Assembly (NCBI GenBank): GCA_030754235.1
Contig: JASMAS010000051.1
Span: 1 to 64,000, forward strand
Source: Litorilituus sp.
Lineage (GTDB): Bacteria > Pseudomonadota > Gammaproteobacteria > Enterobacterales > Alteromonadaceae
Reading direction: 5' to 3'
Length of the DNA stretch: 64,000 nucleotides
Shown piece by piece: positions 37,784-46,795 of this stretch. The stretch's first letter is position 1, and every line of letters begins with the position of its first letter. The notes under the pieces are model-generated. The model ran no database searches. It saw only the letters and a list, made by a program, of their open reading frames with translations, and was not told the DNA's origin. The translations under genes and the position numbers were made by a program.

Positions 37784-38839
37784 ATGACGTTACTTTTATT
37801 ATATGTTTTTGTTGCGATAGCTTTTTCATTTTTGTGCTCGATCCTTGAAGCCGTTTTATTGAGTGTTAACTCTGCCCATACTTCATTACTGATCAATGAA
37901 GGGAAAGCTGCAGGAAAACTTTTAAAACAGTGGCAGCAAGATATAGACAAACCCTTAGTTGCTATTCTTACGCTAAATACTATAGCTCATACTATAGGCG
38001 CCGCAGGGGCTGGTGCTCAAGCTTCCGCTGTTTTTGGTAGTGTGTATGTTGGTGTTTTTTCAGCAATATTAACGCTGTTAATTCTGATCTTTTCCGAAAT
38101 TATTCCTAAAATGATAGGAGCAAGATATTGGCGGCAATTATCTTGTTTTACTGCATATACCTTAAAGTACATGATCTGGTTCTTATTTCCTTTTATTAAA
38201 CTGGCTGAAGTGCTTACTAGTCGTTTTAAAAGTGATAAAACACTTGCTGGCTTTAGTCGGGAAGAATTTGCCGCCATGGCTGATTTAAGCTCTGAAGAAG
38301 GGCAACTAGAAGTACAAGAAAGCCATTTCCTTAAAAGCTTGTTGTTATTACGTAAAATGCGTGTCAGAGATGCCATGACGCCAAGACCCGTTATTTTTAG
38401 TTTATCCGAGACCTTATTAGTTGAGGAGTATTTCCATAAATATGATCAGGTACATTTTTCAAGGATTCCTGTCTATCGCGGTGATGTTGAGAATATCATC
38501 GGATATGTTTTTCGCAGTGATCTATTGTTAGCTAAAGCCAGAGATAATGGTCAACGTGAATTATCAAATTATATCCATTTTATTTCGCCAGTATTGGAAA
38601 ATATGCCGATACAAAACGTTTTCAATAAACTGTTAAAAGACAGAACGCATATTATGTTGGTGATAAATGAATACGGCAGTTTACAGGGTATCATTACTTT
38701 AGAAGATGTTATTGAAACGGCGTTAGGGTTAGAAATTGTTGATGAAAAAGATAAAGCGGTTGATATGCAACATGAAGCTCGCCGTCTATGGAAAAAAAGG
38801 GCGAAAAATAAAGGCATTGATATAGGCGTTGATGTTTAA
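37784..38839 (+). CDS. CNNM/CBS-domain membrane protein (HlyC/CorC family)
   Basis: A 351-aa inner-membrane protein of the DUF21-CBS family. The N-terminal ~170 residues are the CNNM domain with four hydrophobic segments (FCSILEAVLLSVNSA-type first helix, SEIIPKMIGARYW). Two CBS domains follow at about 190-320 (MTPRPVIFSL, FSRIPVYRGDVENIIGYVFRSDLL, GSLQGIITLEDVIETALG). Homologues take part in Mg2+/Co2+ or Na+ movement or contact tolerance. The C-terminal CorC_HlyC domain of longer relatives is lacking. It appears monocistronic. Confidence 0.88.
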   Translation: MTLLLLYVFVAIAFSFLCSILEAVLLSVNSAHTSLLINEGKAAGKLLKQWQQDIDKPLVAILTLNTIAHTIGAAGAGAQASAVFGSVYVGVFSAILTLLILIFSEIIPKMIGARYWRQLSCFTAYTLKYMIWFLFPFIKLAEVLTSRFKSDKTLAGFSREEFAAMADLSSEEGQLEVQESHFLKSLLLLRKMRVRDAMTPRPVIFSLSETLLVEEYFHKYDQVHFSRIPVYRGDVENIIGYVFRSDLLLAKARDNGQRELSNYIHFISPVLENMPIQNVFNKLLKDRTHIMLVINEYGSLQGIITLEDVIETALGLEIVDEKDKAVDMQHEARRLWKKRAKNKGIDIGVDV

Positions 38840-39035
38840 GAGTGAAAAAAGGGTTAAGTCATTTTAGATTTTTATTTGCAAAATTATGTAAGCGTTTATA
38901 TACAGACTAAAACGTTAAACTAGATTATCTTATTGCTGAAATAAGTGCCAACTTGCGACATTATGTCACAGGCCAAGGCATTATAAATTCATTAATATAG
39001 CAGTATTCTTTAAAGAACTAATAAAAATACTTGCG

Positions 39036-41144
39036 ATGAAAAAATTAATGAAACTTTGTGTTGCTGCCCTTGTTGTGAGCCAATATTGTGGCACATTGGC
39101 AGCTGACACTATATCAGCTGAAAGTGGTTTTGATGATGATAGCCTTGAGCGAATAACGGTTATAGCAACGCGGAGAGAATCGTTAGATACTGATCTTGCT
39201 ATGTCAGTTCACAGTATTGGAAAAGATGGATTAGAGGTTGATAATGGTCAGCATGTTGCGGAATCATTAAATAGTATTTCAGGCGTTCTAATTGACCAAC
39301 TTTCGGGTGGTCAAGGGCATAAATCGGCTATTAGAATGCCCATGAATACCGGTGGATACTATTTATACCTACAAGATAATATTCCACTGCAGTCACCTGC
39401 TTTTTTTAATCACAATGCCCTGTGGTGGTCAAGCTTTAACTCTAATGTGGCTCGTATGGAAGTTTTAAAGGGGGCTGGTACCGTACTGCATGGTTCAGGT
39501 GCAGTGGCAGCAACCGTTAATGTTTTGTCAACTACTGTCGCTGATTTACCTGAAACTAGCCTTGACCTGATGTTGGGTGAAGGTGAGTACACCAAAGTAC
39601 AAGCTAGTCACAGTAATAAAATGTCTAGTGATCAAGGTTTTCGTTTTGCTGGCTCTTATATGAATAATGGAGGCTGGCGAGAACACACTGGTTCAAAACG
39701 TGCGGAGGGTACTTTTCGTCATGAATGGGAATTAACTGACAACGAGCATTTGGTGACATCATTTGTTGTCTCTGATCTTGAACAGGAAATGGCTGGAAGC
39801 TTAAGTGAAGCTCTGTATGATAATGATAGAACCAATTCAGGACTTTCAGATGACGTGTTAGCGAGTGATCCACTGCGTAAAACCCAATATGTACGACTTT
39901 CTACCCAGTGGAATAAAACGGCTGATAATTACTATTATTCATTGATACCTTATTATCGTTACCGCACTAATGACTATACTGCGACTTGGAATTTAAATAT
40001 GCCAAAAGTAGAATCTGAAGTACAAACATTAGGTTTATTAACGTTAGCGAACTTTGAGCACCATGGTGATAGTCATACCACGATAGGTTTAGATATTGAA
40101 CTTACCGAAGGCAAGCTACTTTCTTATCAGCCTATCGACTATGCCACAACAGGCTGGGGCGCAGATACTTATTTAGCAGGAGAAAAATTCTATGATGATA
40201 CTACGCAATTCATTAGCCTTTCTCCTTATATTCAACATCAACGTCATTTAAGCGAAAAACTTGAATTAACCTTAGGTGCGCGTTATGACTATGCGCAGTA
40301 CGACTTTGATAACCATCTAGGTGTTGTTGGTGATATAGGACATGGTAAAATTAGTGTTGCCAATAGGAGTGATAATTTCTATCATTTTAGTCCGAAATCC
40401 AGTTTAAATTATCATCTAACTGACCATAGTAGCGCTTATGTAAGGTACGCTAACAGTTTCCGGTTACCAACGGCTGGCAGTATATATCACTTAACCACTA
40501 AAGATGATGGCAACGCCAAAGCAGTTGATCCAGAAACATCAGATACTTATGAACTAGGTTATAAAGCCAATTGGAGAACAATAACTTTTGATGCCGCCTT
40601 ATATTATATGGATGTGAAAGACGGTATTGTGCATGATTATAACGACGCAGGACAACGTTATTTAACCAATGCAACTCGAGTCATTCATAAAGGGATTGAA
40701 CTCGATGTGACTTGGCAAATCAATGATCAATTTACTATCAATACTGCCTATAGCTTATCAGAACATAAGTTTGATGAGCATAAAGCCTTATCCGGTAATG
40801 ACATGGCAGCTGCGCCCGATTATATCGCTAATGTACGCTTGCGTTATAAACCGAGTATTGTTGCAGGTTTAACGACCATGCTAGAAGTACAATCTATTGG
40901 TGAATACTGGTTAGATCATAGCAATAGCCAAGATAGTGAGGGAAATGCTCGTGTTGAAGAAGGTTACACCATAGCTAATCTAAAAGCCCGCTATCAAGTG
41001 TCTGAACAGCTTTCATTTCATGCGCGTTTGGTCAATATTAGCGATAAAGCATACGTACAAGAAGGTGCATATCGTTATGGTAAGGTACAATATTCACCGG
41101 GCGCACCAAGAACTGCTTATGTTGGCTTAAGTTATCAATGGTAA
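39036..41144 (+). CDS. TonB-dependent outer-membrane receptor (metal-type)
   Basis: Outer-membrane gated channel, 702 aa. The signal peptide ends near residue 23 (CGTLAA). A plug domain follows (ITVIATRRESLDT, RMPMNTGGYYLYLQDNIPLQ, VLKGAGTVLHGSGAVAATVNVLS), then the 22-strand barrel, ending in the aromatic terminal residue of YVGLSYQW. It lies first in a tight cluster with a sialidase-fold protein, 11 bases downstream, and a TlpA-like thioredoxin. The cluster and cysteine content suggest a metal such as copper as cargo, by inference. Confidence 0.88.
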   Translation: MKKLMKLCVAALVVSQYCGTLAADTISAESGFDDDSLERITVIATRRESLDTDLAMSVHSIGKDGLEVDNGQHVAESLNSISGVLIDQLSGGQGHKSAIRMPMNTGGYYLYLQDNIPLQSPAFFNHNALWWSSFNSNVARMEVLKGAGTVLHGSGAVAATVNVLSTTVADLPETSLDLMLGEGEYTKVQASHSNKMSSDQGFRFAGSYMNNGGWREHTGSKRAEGTFRHEWELTDNEHLVTSFVVSDLEQEMAGSLSEALYDNDRTNSGLSDDVLASDPLRKTQYVRLSTQWNKTADNYYYSLIPYYRYRTNDYTATWNLNMPKVESEVQTLGLLTLANFEHHGDSHTTIGLDIELTEGKLLSYQPIDYATTGWGADTYLAGEKFYDDTTQFISLSPYIQHQRHLSEKLELTLGARYDYAQYDFDNHLGVVGDIGHGKISVANRSDNFYHFSPKSSLNYHLTDHSSAYVRYANSFRLPTAGSIYHLTTKDDGNAKAVDPETSDTYELGYKANWRTITFDAALYYMDVKDGIVHDYNDAGQRYLTNATRVIHKGIELDVTWQINDQFTINTAYSLSEHKFDEHKALSGNDMAAAPDYIANVRLRYKPSIVAGLTTMLEVQSIGEYWLDHSNSQDSEGNARVEEGYTIANLKARYQVSEQLSFHARLVNISDKAYVQEGAYRYGKVQYSPGAPRTAYVGLSYQW

Positions 41145-41155
41145 GGGGCGCCTCA

Positions 41156-42391
41156 ATGTTAAGCAAAAATACTTTTGCGATATTGGCTTTAACAGCATTG
41201 TTCTTTACTGCAACGATCAATGCTGCAGATAGCCATAAACATCAAGCTACTTCTGAAGTTGATCCGCAAAAGAGTCGTTGTGAAGATAAAGTCGTCACTT
41301 GCGCAAAAACCGTCACTTCTGCCTTTGCGCCCAATGGTGATTTATGGCGCCTGTGGGTGATAAGTCAAGCGATGTATTATCAAATATCTAAGGATAATGG
41401 AAAAAGCTTTTCGCCTGTGGTGCAAGTGGCCATTGCGGCAGAAAAAATATCAGCTCGCAATGAAAACCGCCCTAAAATTGCCTTTGATAACTACGAGGGT
41501 GTTTACCTTTCTTGGGCGATGCCAAGAGCAAGGAAATACACCGCAGATGTCCGCTTTAGTTATTCTAAAGACTACGGGAAATCATTTTCTAAACCTATTA
41601 CAGTTAATAACGATAAGGTGCTAACTGGGCATAGCTTTAACGAAATGTTAGTTACTGAAGAAGGTGATATTAGCCTTGTTTGGTTAGACGGTCGTTTAGC
41701 TCACAAGCTAAGCAATCAAGGGAAGAAAGCCCATGGCTCAGCTTTGTTTTTAGCGCAGGCCAATTTTAGAGAGCATAAAAGCACCTTTACTAACAAGCAA
41801 TTAGCTAATAATACTTGTGTTTGCTGCCGTATTGCGATGACTTATAATCAACAAGGTGATTTGGCCATTTTATGGCGACATATTTATGGTGATAATATCC
41901 GTGAATTTGCCTTATTAACCTTCAGTGAAACAAGTGATCAAAGTCAACCTATTCAAATTAGCCATGATCACTGGAAAATTAACGGCTGTCCGCATCAAGG
42001 TGGTGGTATTAGCGTAGATGAGGATAATCGTTACCATATAGTGTGGTTTAACATGGGAGAAAAGGGTAAAGGTATTTTTTATGCTAATACTCTTGATCAA
42101 GGTAAAACGCTTTCAACACCTCTTTCTATCGGCGAATTAACAGCCCAAGCTGCTCATCCGCATGTGCAGCAACATGATCAAAGGGTCGATATTGTGTGGA
42201 CACAGTTTAATGGTTTAGAGCATCAATTGTGGCATCTACAATCAAGGGACAAGGGGAAAACGTTTACTAAAGCGAAAAAAATTGCACAAGCTAGTTCAGG
42301 TTCAGATCGTCCATTTATCATTAAACAATCAGGCGTACATTATGTGAGTTGGCATCGACCTAAACAAGGACACTTAGTACAGGCATTATAA
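41156..42391 (+). CDS. Cysteine-rich sialidase-fold (BNR-repeat) exported protein
   Basis: A 411-aa periplasmic or surface protein. The signal peptide ends near residue 24 (TATINA). Repeated Asp-box motifs (SKDNGKSFSP, SKDYGKSFSK, TLDQGKTLST, SRDKGKTFTK) show a beta-propeller of the BNR/sialidase type. It has an unusual set of cysteines: CEDKVVTC near the N-terminus, CVCC in the middle, and GCPHQGG. The catalytic residues of a true sialidase are not evident, so it is unlikely to be a glycosidase. ATG 41156 is preferred because AAGGGG lies upstream. The stop overlaps the next start (TAATG). Confidence 0.75.
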   Translation: MLSKNTFAILALTALFFTATINAADSHKHQATSEVDPQKSRCEDKVVTCAKTVTSAFAPNGDLWRLWVISQAMYYQISKDNGKSFSPVVQVAIAAEKISARNENRPKIAFDNYEGVYLSWAMPRARKYTADVRFSYSKDYGKSFSKPITVNNDKVLTGHSFNEMLVTEEGDISLVWLDGRLAHKLSNQGKKAHGSALFLAQANFREHKSTFTNKQLANNTCVCCRIAMTYNQQGDLAILWRHIYGDNIREFALLTFSETSDQSQPIQISHDHWKINGCPHQGGGISVDEDNRYHIVWFNMGEKGKGIFYANTLDQGKTLSTPLSIGELTAQAAHPHVQQHDQRVDIVWTQFNGLEHQLWHLQSRDKGKTFTKAKKIAQASSGSDRPFIIKQSGVHYVSWHRPKQGHLVQAL

Positions 42392-42873
42392 TGTTAAAAA
42401 ATATCATCCTTTGTTGCATTCTAATTTTGTCGTTATGTCTTTATAGTTATAAAGCTAATGCAGAGTCAGTTGCTTTTAGTAAAGTCGTGTTTGAACAAAT
42501 AAAAAAACAAAATATCGGCAGGCAATGGATGATGTTGTTATGGTCAGTTGATTGTCCACCGTGTTTTCAAGAATTATCACTTATCCAAAAAATACGCCAA
42601 AAAAAACCTGACTTAAATATTGTTATTATCAATGTCGATGACAATGCAGAAATAACAAATGAGCGTGAGCGAGTCTTGGATTTTTATGGTTTTTCAGAGG
42701 CGATTAACTATTATTTTGTCGATGGAGAAGGGGATAGAAATCGATATTTAATAGACGCCAACTGGTATGGTGAATTACCTCGAAGTTATTTTGTTGAAGC
42801 CAATGGTAAGTTCCATGGTAAAAGTGGTTTAGTGAGCAAACCACTGATCACCCAATGGCTTCTTGATCATTGA
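42391..42873 (+). CDS. TlpA-like periplasmic thioredoxin
   Basis: A 160-aa exported thioredoxin-fold protein. A signal or anchor helix (residues ~5-24) is followed by the redox motif C55-P-P-C58 in WSVDCPPCFQELS, and the fold continues with NIVIINVDDNAE and a Pro-containing GELPRSYFVEANG. It starts on the last base of the preceding stop codon, so it is coupled to the cysteine-rich propeller protein. A likely job is to reduce or form that protein's disulfides. Confidence 0.82.
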   Translation: MLKNIILCCILILSLCLYSYKANAESVAFSKVVFEQIKKQNIGRQWMMLLWSVDCPPCFQELSLIQKIRQKKPDLNIVIINVDDNAEITNERERVLDFYGFSEAINYYFVDGEGDRNRYLIDANWYGELPRSYFVEANGKFHGKSGLVSKPLITQWLLDH

Positions 42874-42980
42874 ATAGTTAAGCACTGCTGGTATAGCTTT
42901 TTCGTTCCTGTATTGTAAAGTTGCTTCACGGTTTTGCAACGTACAGCAACAAGCACATAGACGAATCCGAAAGATAGTGT

Positions 42981-43310
42981 TTAATATTCATTCATAAGTT
43001 GTGAGGGTGAAATAGAAAAATGTTTTTTAAAGGCGGTTGAAAAATTAGAGACATGATTGTATCTAGCAGCATAGTCGGCTTCACCAAGTAATCTTTTGTG
43101 GGTAATTTTTTCAAGCCTTAGTGCATAGCCATTATTTTTATTCGCAGTGTTGTCCCATCAAATGTTGATATTCAGCTTTGTCTGTAAAACTTAACAACTG
43201 CTAACAGCCCCTAGTATTTCTTTAGTGCAGGGCCAATGATAAACATCATTTGCTTGAGAGCCAATATTCTCACCTATTTTTTGATCCTCAAAACTGTTGC
43301 AGCGGCTCAT
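42981..43310 (-). pseudogene. Decayed AraC-family regulator
   Basis: The minus strand ends in a recognisable AraC helix-turn-helix: LGEADYAARYNHVSNFSTAF followed by KKHFSISPSQLMNEY and a stop at 42981-42983. Upstream, matching pieces lie in other frames: a fragment with CTKEILGAVSS from ATG 43310 and one with LSFTDKAEYQHLMG. Several frameshifts and the loss of the N-terminal domain make it non-functional. AraC regulators of the PchR type often control siderophore receptors, so this may be the lost regulator of a neighbouring receptor. Confidence 0.7.
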
Positions 43311-43349
43311 AAGCCACTGCTTATTAACTGATATAGAAGTTAAGTGACG

Positions 43350-44450
43350 CTACACGCGAATGGATGTTAAGTGATTATCCCATTTTAAGTCAGAGAAGCC
43401 TAGCTCTAGTCTTTTTTGTGCGTCACTATTGGCGGTTTTACTCGCAATCAAACGGCCTTTGCCGCTAGTCGCATATATTTTATCTATTTGTGTAAGCCCA
43501 GCACCGTCAGTGAATTTTTCATTGGTTAGGTATTCACCTCGGGTTAGAGACCAGTAAGTTATCATGTCGGCTCTAGGGCAACTGATTGCAATTAAGTCTC
43601 TATTATCATCAATACATACACTGGCAGTATATTGATTCATACGCCGCCAAATATCTTCGTCTGCCGATAAATACTGTAAAGCGTTTTCGCCATGATGCGA
43701 AATAGCCAGGGGGACTAAATCGTTTTTAGCTCCTTGATACTGTAAACCGGCAATTACGTTTCCTGTTTTACTTACGGCTAGGTGGCGAATACTGAGCTTG
43801 TGATTGTCTAAAGTGTAGGAATCTATTATGTTACCTGAAGCTAACTCCAAATAAGCTAAGTTTGACGACATTGTATTAATATTGAGCTTTTTTCTCGGTT
43901 GAGCCGGGTGTGTTTTAATGCCTCCGTTGGCAATTACAATAGTGTTGTTATTGGGCATTAAAGCGAGTTGGTGAGGTCCTATACCACCTGAGTCGAATTG
44001 TTCAAGCACTTGATAATTTTCGGTATCACGCACGACAATTTTACCATGACCAGTAGCAAAATCATTTTCACTGGTTAACAGTACATTATGCTTTGGTGAA
44101 ATAATACCATGACCATAAAAATGAGAGTGGCTTTGGGCTTCAATTTGTTGAGTTATTTTTCCTTGAATAAAATCAACTTCTAATACAAAAGTACCTGGGC
44201 GGCGTGCAAAGATTAATGCATGGCCTGGTTTTTCAGGAATGGCTATGGCGTCATGGCCACGCGCGGGCAACTTTATTTTACTAATAATTTGTCCTTGAAG
44301 ATCAAAGGCAGCAACAAAATGTTCATTGTTTTTGTTGCTACAAGCACTCACCAACCAGTACTTTTGAGTTGAAAATAAAGGTGTACAACCCATAGTAGCG
44401 GCAGTTCCTGCCGCTGCTATAGCGAATAAAAATTGACGACGAGATATCAT
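43350..44450 (-). CDS. DUF1513 exported beta-propeller-like protein
   Basis: A 366-aa protein of the DUF1513 family. The N-terminus has a twin-arginine-like signal (SRRQFL, residues 3-8) and a lipobox-like MGC with Cys22. Repeated segments such as HDAIAIPEKPGHALIFARR, ISPKHNVLLTSENDF and GIGPHQLALMPNNNTIVIANGG fit a WD-like propeller. DUF1513 genes are known neighbours of imelysin and diheme-oxidoreductase genes. It follows the TonB receptor by 20 bases and is last in the cluster. Confidence 0.88.
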   Translation of the reverse strand: MISRRQFLFAIAAAGTAATMGCTPLFSTQKYWLVSACSNKNNEHFVAAFDLQGQIISKIKLPARGHDAIAIPEKPGHALIFARRPGTFVLEVDFIQGKITQQIEAQSHSHFYGHGIISPKHNVLLTSENDFATGHGKIVVRDTENYQVLEQFDSGGIGPHQLALMPNNNTIVIANGGIKTHPAQPRKKLNINTMSSNLAYLELASGNIIDSYTLDNHKLSIRHLAVSKTGNVIAGLQYQGAKNDLVPLAISHHGENALQYLSADEDIWRRMNQYTASVCIDDNRDLIAISCPRADMITYWSLTRGEYLTNEKFTDGAGLTQIDKIYATSGKGRLIASKTANSDAQKRLELGFSDLKWDNHLTSIRV

Positions 44451-44470
44451 AAAATGGCTTTCTTTAACGT

Positions 44471-46717
44471 TTAAAAAGTATATTTAATGCCAACAATCGC
44501 TTGGCGAGGTTTACTTGCTCTTGCACCAAATGGCCGTCTTGAAACGATACCAGACCCCTCTGTTAAGTTGTCCACTTTGGCGTAAATTCTTAATGCTTTA
44601 TTTATTTGATACCATGATGAAAAATCAATCTGTGTCATTTCATCAGTATAATAACCTTCAAGCTCTGTTGAGGTACCAGCAGATTCAAGCATTTCTTCAA
44701 TATATTTGAATAAGAAAGAGACTTGCCAATGCTCATGCGCTAAAGCAACTTCAACACTTAATTGATTTTCAGGAAGGTAAGGTAGTTGATCACCTTTGTT
44801 GACTGTGCCCCATTGGGAAAAGGTTGACTGAAAGGCATTTTGAAATTCTGACTGTGTAAAGGTGTAGGCTATATTAATTGGCATTTCAAGCCTATTATGG
44901 ATGTCAAAGCGGGCTTTCAGACTGGCTTCGACACCGTAAATATCAACTTCTCCACCATTGAACTCTTGACCTAATTCATCCAAACAACCATTTGAAAAAG
45001 TACAGTTTCCTTTTAAGTTACTATAATTGTTATAAAAACTAATTATTTCAGCGTGAGTGTTATCTCCACTGTAGCGAAGTCCTAATTCATAATTCCAACT
45101 CTCTTCTGGCGCTATATTACTATTTTGTCCAGGACTATTTGGCACATATCCTTTGTTAAGGCCAAATAATGCGCCGAACTGCTCCGTGATTTTGTAAAAT
45201 GCACCAAAACCCGGTATTAATACCGTGGTATTATTTGTCTTTCTACTTTCTTCTGCTTCCGTTTGCAAATCAAAGCTAATAGCTTCACCTTTAATGTATT
45301 CAACACGCAAACCTCCACTTAGTGTTAATTGTCCGAAATCCATATTTGCATTGACATATGAAGCTAAGGCCGTTGCTGTATCTTGATTGTGGGTAATTGT
45401 TCTGCGGTTTCCAATTAAAGATAAATGTTTATTTTCCATGGCATATTCGTCAACTCTATGGTTTCTAGCAACTTGATCTTGATGTAGTCGCACACCAATA
45501 TCTATGGCCAAATCGGCATCTAACCAATGAGTATCATAAAAGAGTTTCGACTCAATCCCTTGTGAGTAAAACGCTCTATCATTAAGTGTAAATAACAAGC
45601 GCTCTTCTTGTGTTAATGTGTCGCGTTCCCCTTTTAGTACTTGCATATAAAGCGCATTAATGCCCGTATCAGGTGAGGTGAGTATTGTGGCCATACTTCG
45701 GTTAGTATTAAAGCTGTTTAACCTATCCCAATCACGGTCAAAATCGCGGCGGTAAACTTGAGTATAAATACTAGTTCCACTATTAAGTTCTATGTAATGA
45801 GAGAGTTGAAGTTGATAGTGTTCCCAATCCATTTTATCTTTTTCACTAGCAACATAACGGCGAGTCGGGGACTGTGCAAAATCAGCATCGGTTAAGCCTA
45901 AATAAGTTTCGTGTGAAACTTCTTCAGCGTAGCCCATTTTTAATTGCCAAAATTGATAGTCATTGATATTGGCAGGTGTGAAGTTTGCTTTTAAAATGAC
46001 TTCGCTTTTATCAAAACCAGTATCGTGACTATTACCGCCATTAGCTTCTATATATTTAAAGCCATCGGAGTTGAGGGTGATTCCTTCAAGTAAAAAACCT
46101 AACTCACCAATGTTGTTAATGTTATAACTTTCACTATAGAAACCATGTGCTTTTGTGTAATTTGTTTCACCATAGGCTAAGTCAATTTCAGCTTCTCTGC
46201 CATCATCGATGCTTGCTATTGAGCGGGAGACCATATTAATCGCACCGCCAACTGTATTAGGCCCATATTTAATCGCTGATGGCCCTTTAAAGACTTCAAC
46301 CTGTGTCATGCGTGACATAAGTGGGAAGTAGTATGCTGCGGGTGCTGCATAAGCTGCAGGGGCAATTAATACGCCATCCTCCATCAAGGCTATTTTGCTG
46401 CTCCGCTCTGAGGTTGCGCCCCGAAGACCTATATTAGGACGTAAGCCATAACCATCTTCTTCGCGAATATAAACGCCGGGAACCGCTTGTAAAATGCGAT
46501 GAATATCATCAAACTCATTAAGCGCTAATTGTTCTTCATTTAATACGAAAGCTGAGCCTGTCGTCGTTTCAAGTTGATTTCGTTCGCCAAAAATACGGAT
46601 CACCTCCGTTTTTTTATTTTCGACATTGTTGACAGCGGCTTCCTTGACTGGAGTTTGTGCCATCGCGCTACAAGAAGAGAACAGCATTAGTGCAAGAGTT
46701 AGTTTGCTTTTTTTCAT
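44471..46717 (-). CDS. TonB-dependent receptor, FecA-like
   Basis: Outer-membrane receptor of 748 aa. The signal peptide ends at about residue 20 (SCSAMA). The plug is typical (RIFGERNQLETTTGSAFVL, LQAVPGVYIREEDGYGLRP, NIGLRGATSERSSKI, VEVFKGPSAIKYGPNTVGGAI), and the barrel ends in QAIVGIKYTF. GLRGATSERSS is characteristic of the FecA ferric-citrate-type branch. Its place within the imelysin/diheme/DUF1513 cluster points to iron uptake. The cargo is inferred. Confidence 0.9.
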   Translation of the reverse strand: MKKSKLTLALMLFSSCSAMAQTPVKEAAVNNVENKKTEVIRIFGERNQLETTTGSAFVLNEEQLALNEFDDIHRILQAVPGVYIREEDGYGLRPNIGLRGATSERSSKIALMEDGVLIAPAAYAAPAAYYFPLMSRMTQVEVFKGPSAIKYGPNTVGGAINMVSRSIASIDDGREAEIDLAYGETNYTKAHGFYSESYNINNIGELGFLLEGITLNSDGFKYIEANGGNSHDTGFDKSEVILKANFTPANINDYQFWQLKMGYAEEVSHETYLGLTDADFAQSPTRRYVASEKDKMDWEHYQLQLSHYIELNSGTSIYTQVYRRDFDRDWDRLNSFNTNRSMATILTSPDTGINALYMQVLKGERDTLTQEERLLFTLNDRAFYSQGIESKLFYDTHWLDADLAIDIGVRLHQDQVARNHRVDEYAMENKHLSLIGNRRTITHNQDTATALASYVNANMDFGQLTLSGGLRVEYIKGEAISFDLQTEAEESRKTNNTTVLIPGFGAFYKITEQFGALFGLNKGYVPNSPGQNSNIAPEESWNYELGLRYSGDNTHAEIISFYNNYSNLKGNCTFSNGCLDELGQEFNGGEVDIYGVEASLKARFDIHNRLEMPINIAYTFTQSEFQNAFQSTFSQWGTVNKGDQLPYLPENQLSVEVALAHEHWQVSFLFKYIEEMLESAGTSTELEGYYTDEMTQIDFSSWYQINKALRIYAKVDNLTEGSGIVSRRPFGARASKPRQAIVGIKYTF

Positions 46718-46795
46718 TATGAGTTACCCGGTGTTTAGGCCTATTTGCTTAACAATAAAAATGATTCATATTTAAGGGTGAATAATACGTTGAAA

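Noticed and set aside
41156-42391. True sialidase for the propeller protein
   Set aside because: Asp-boxes are present, but no arginine triad or catalytic Tyr/Glu pair could be placed, and there are no sialic-acid genes nearby.
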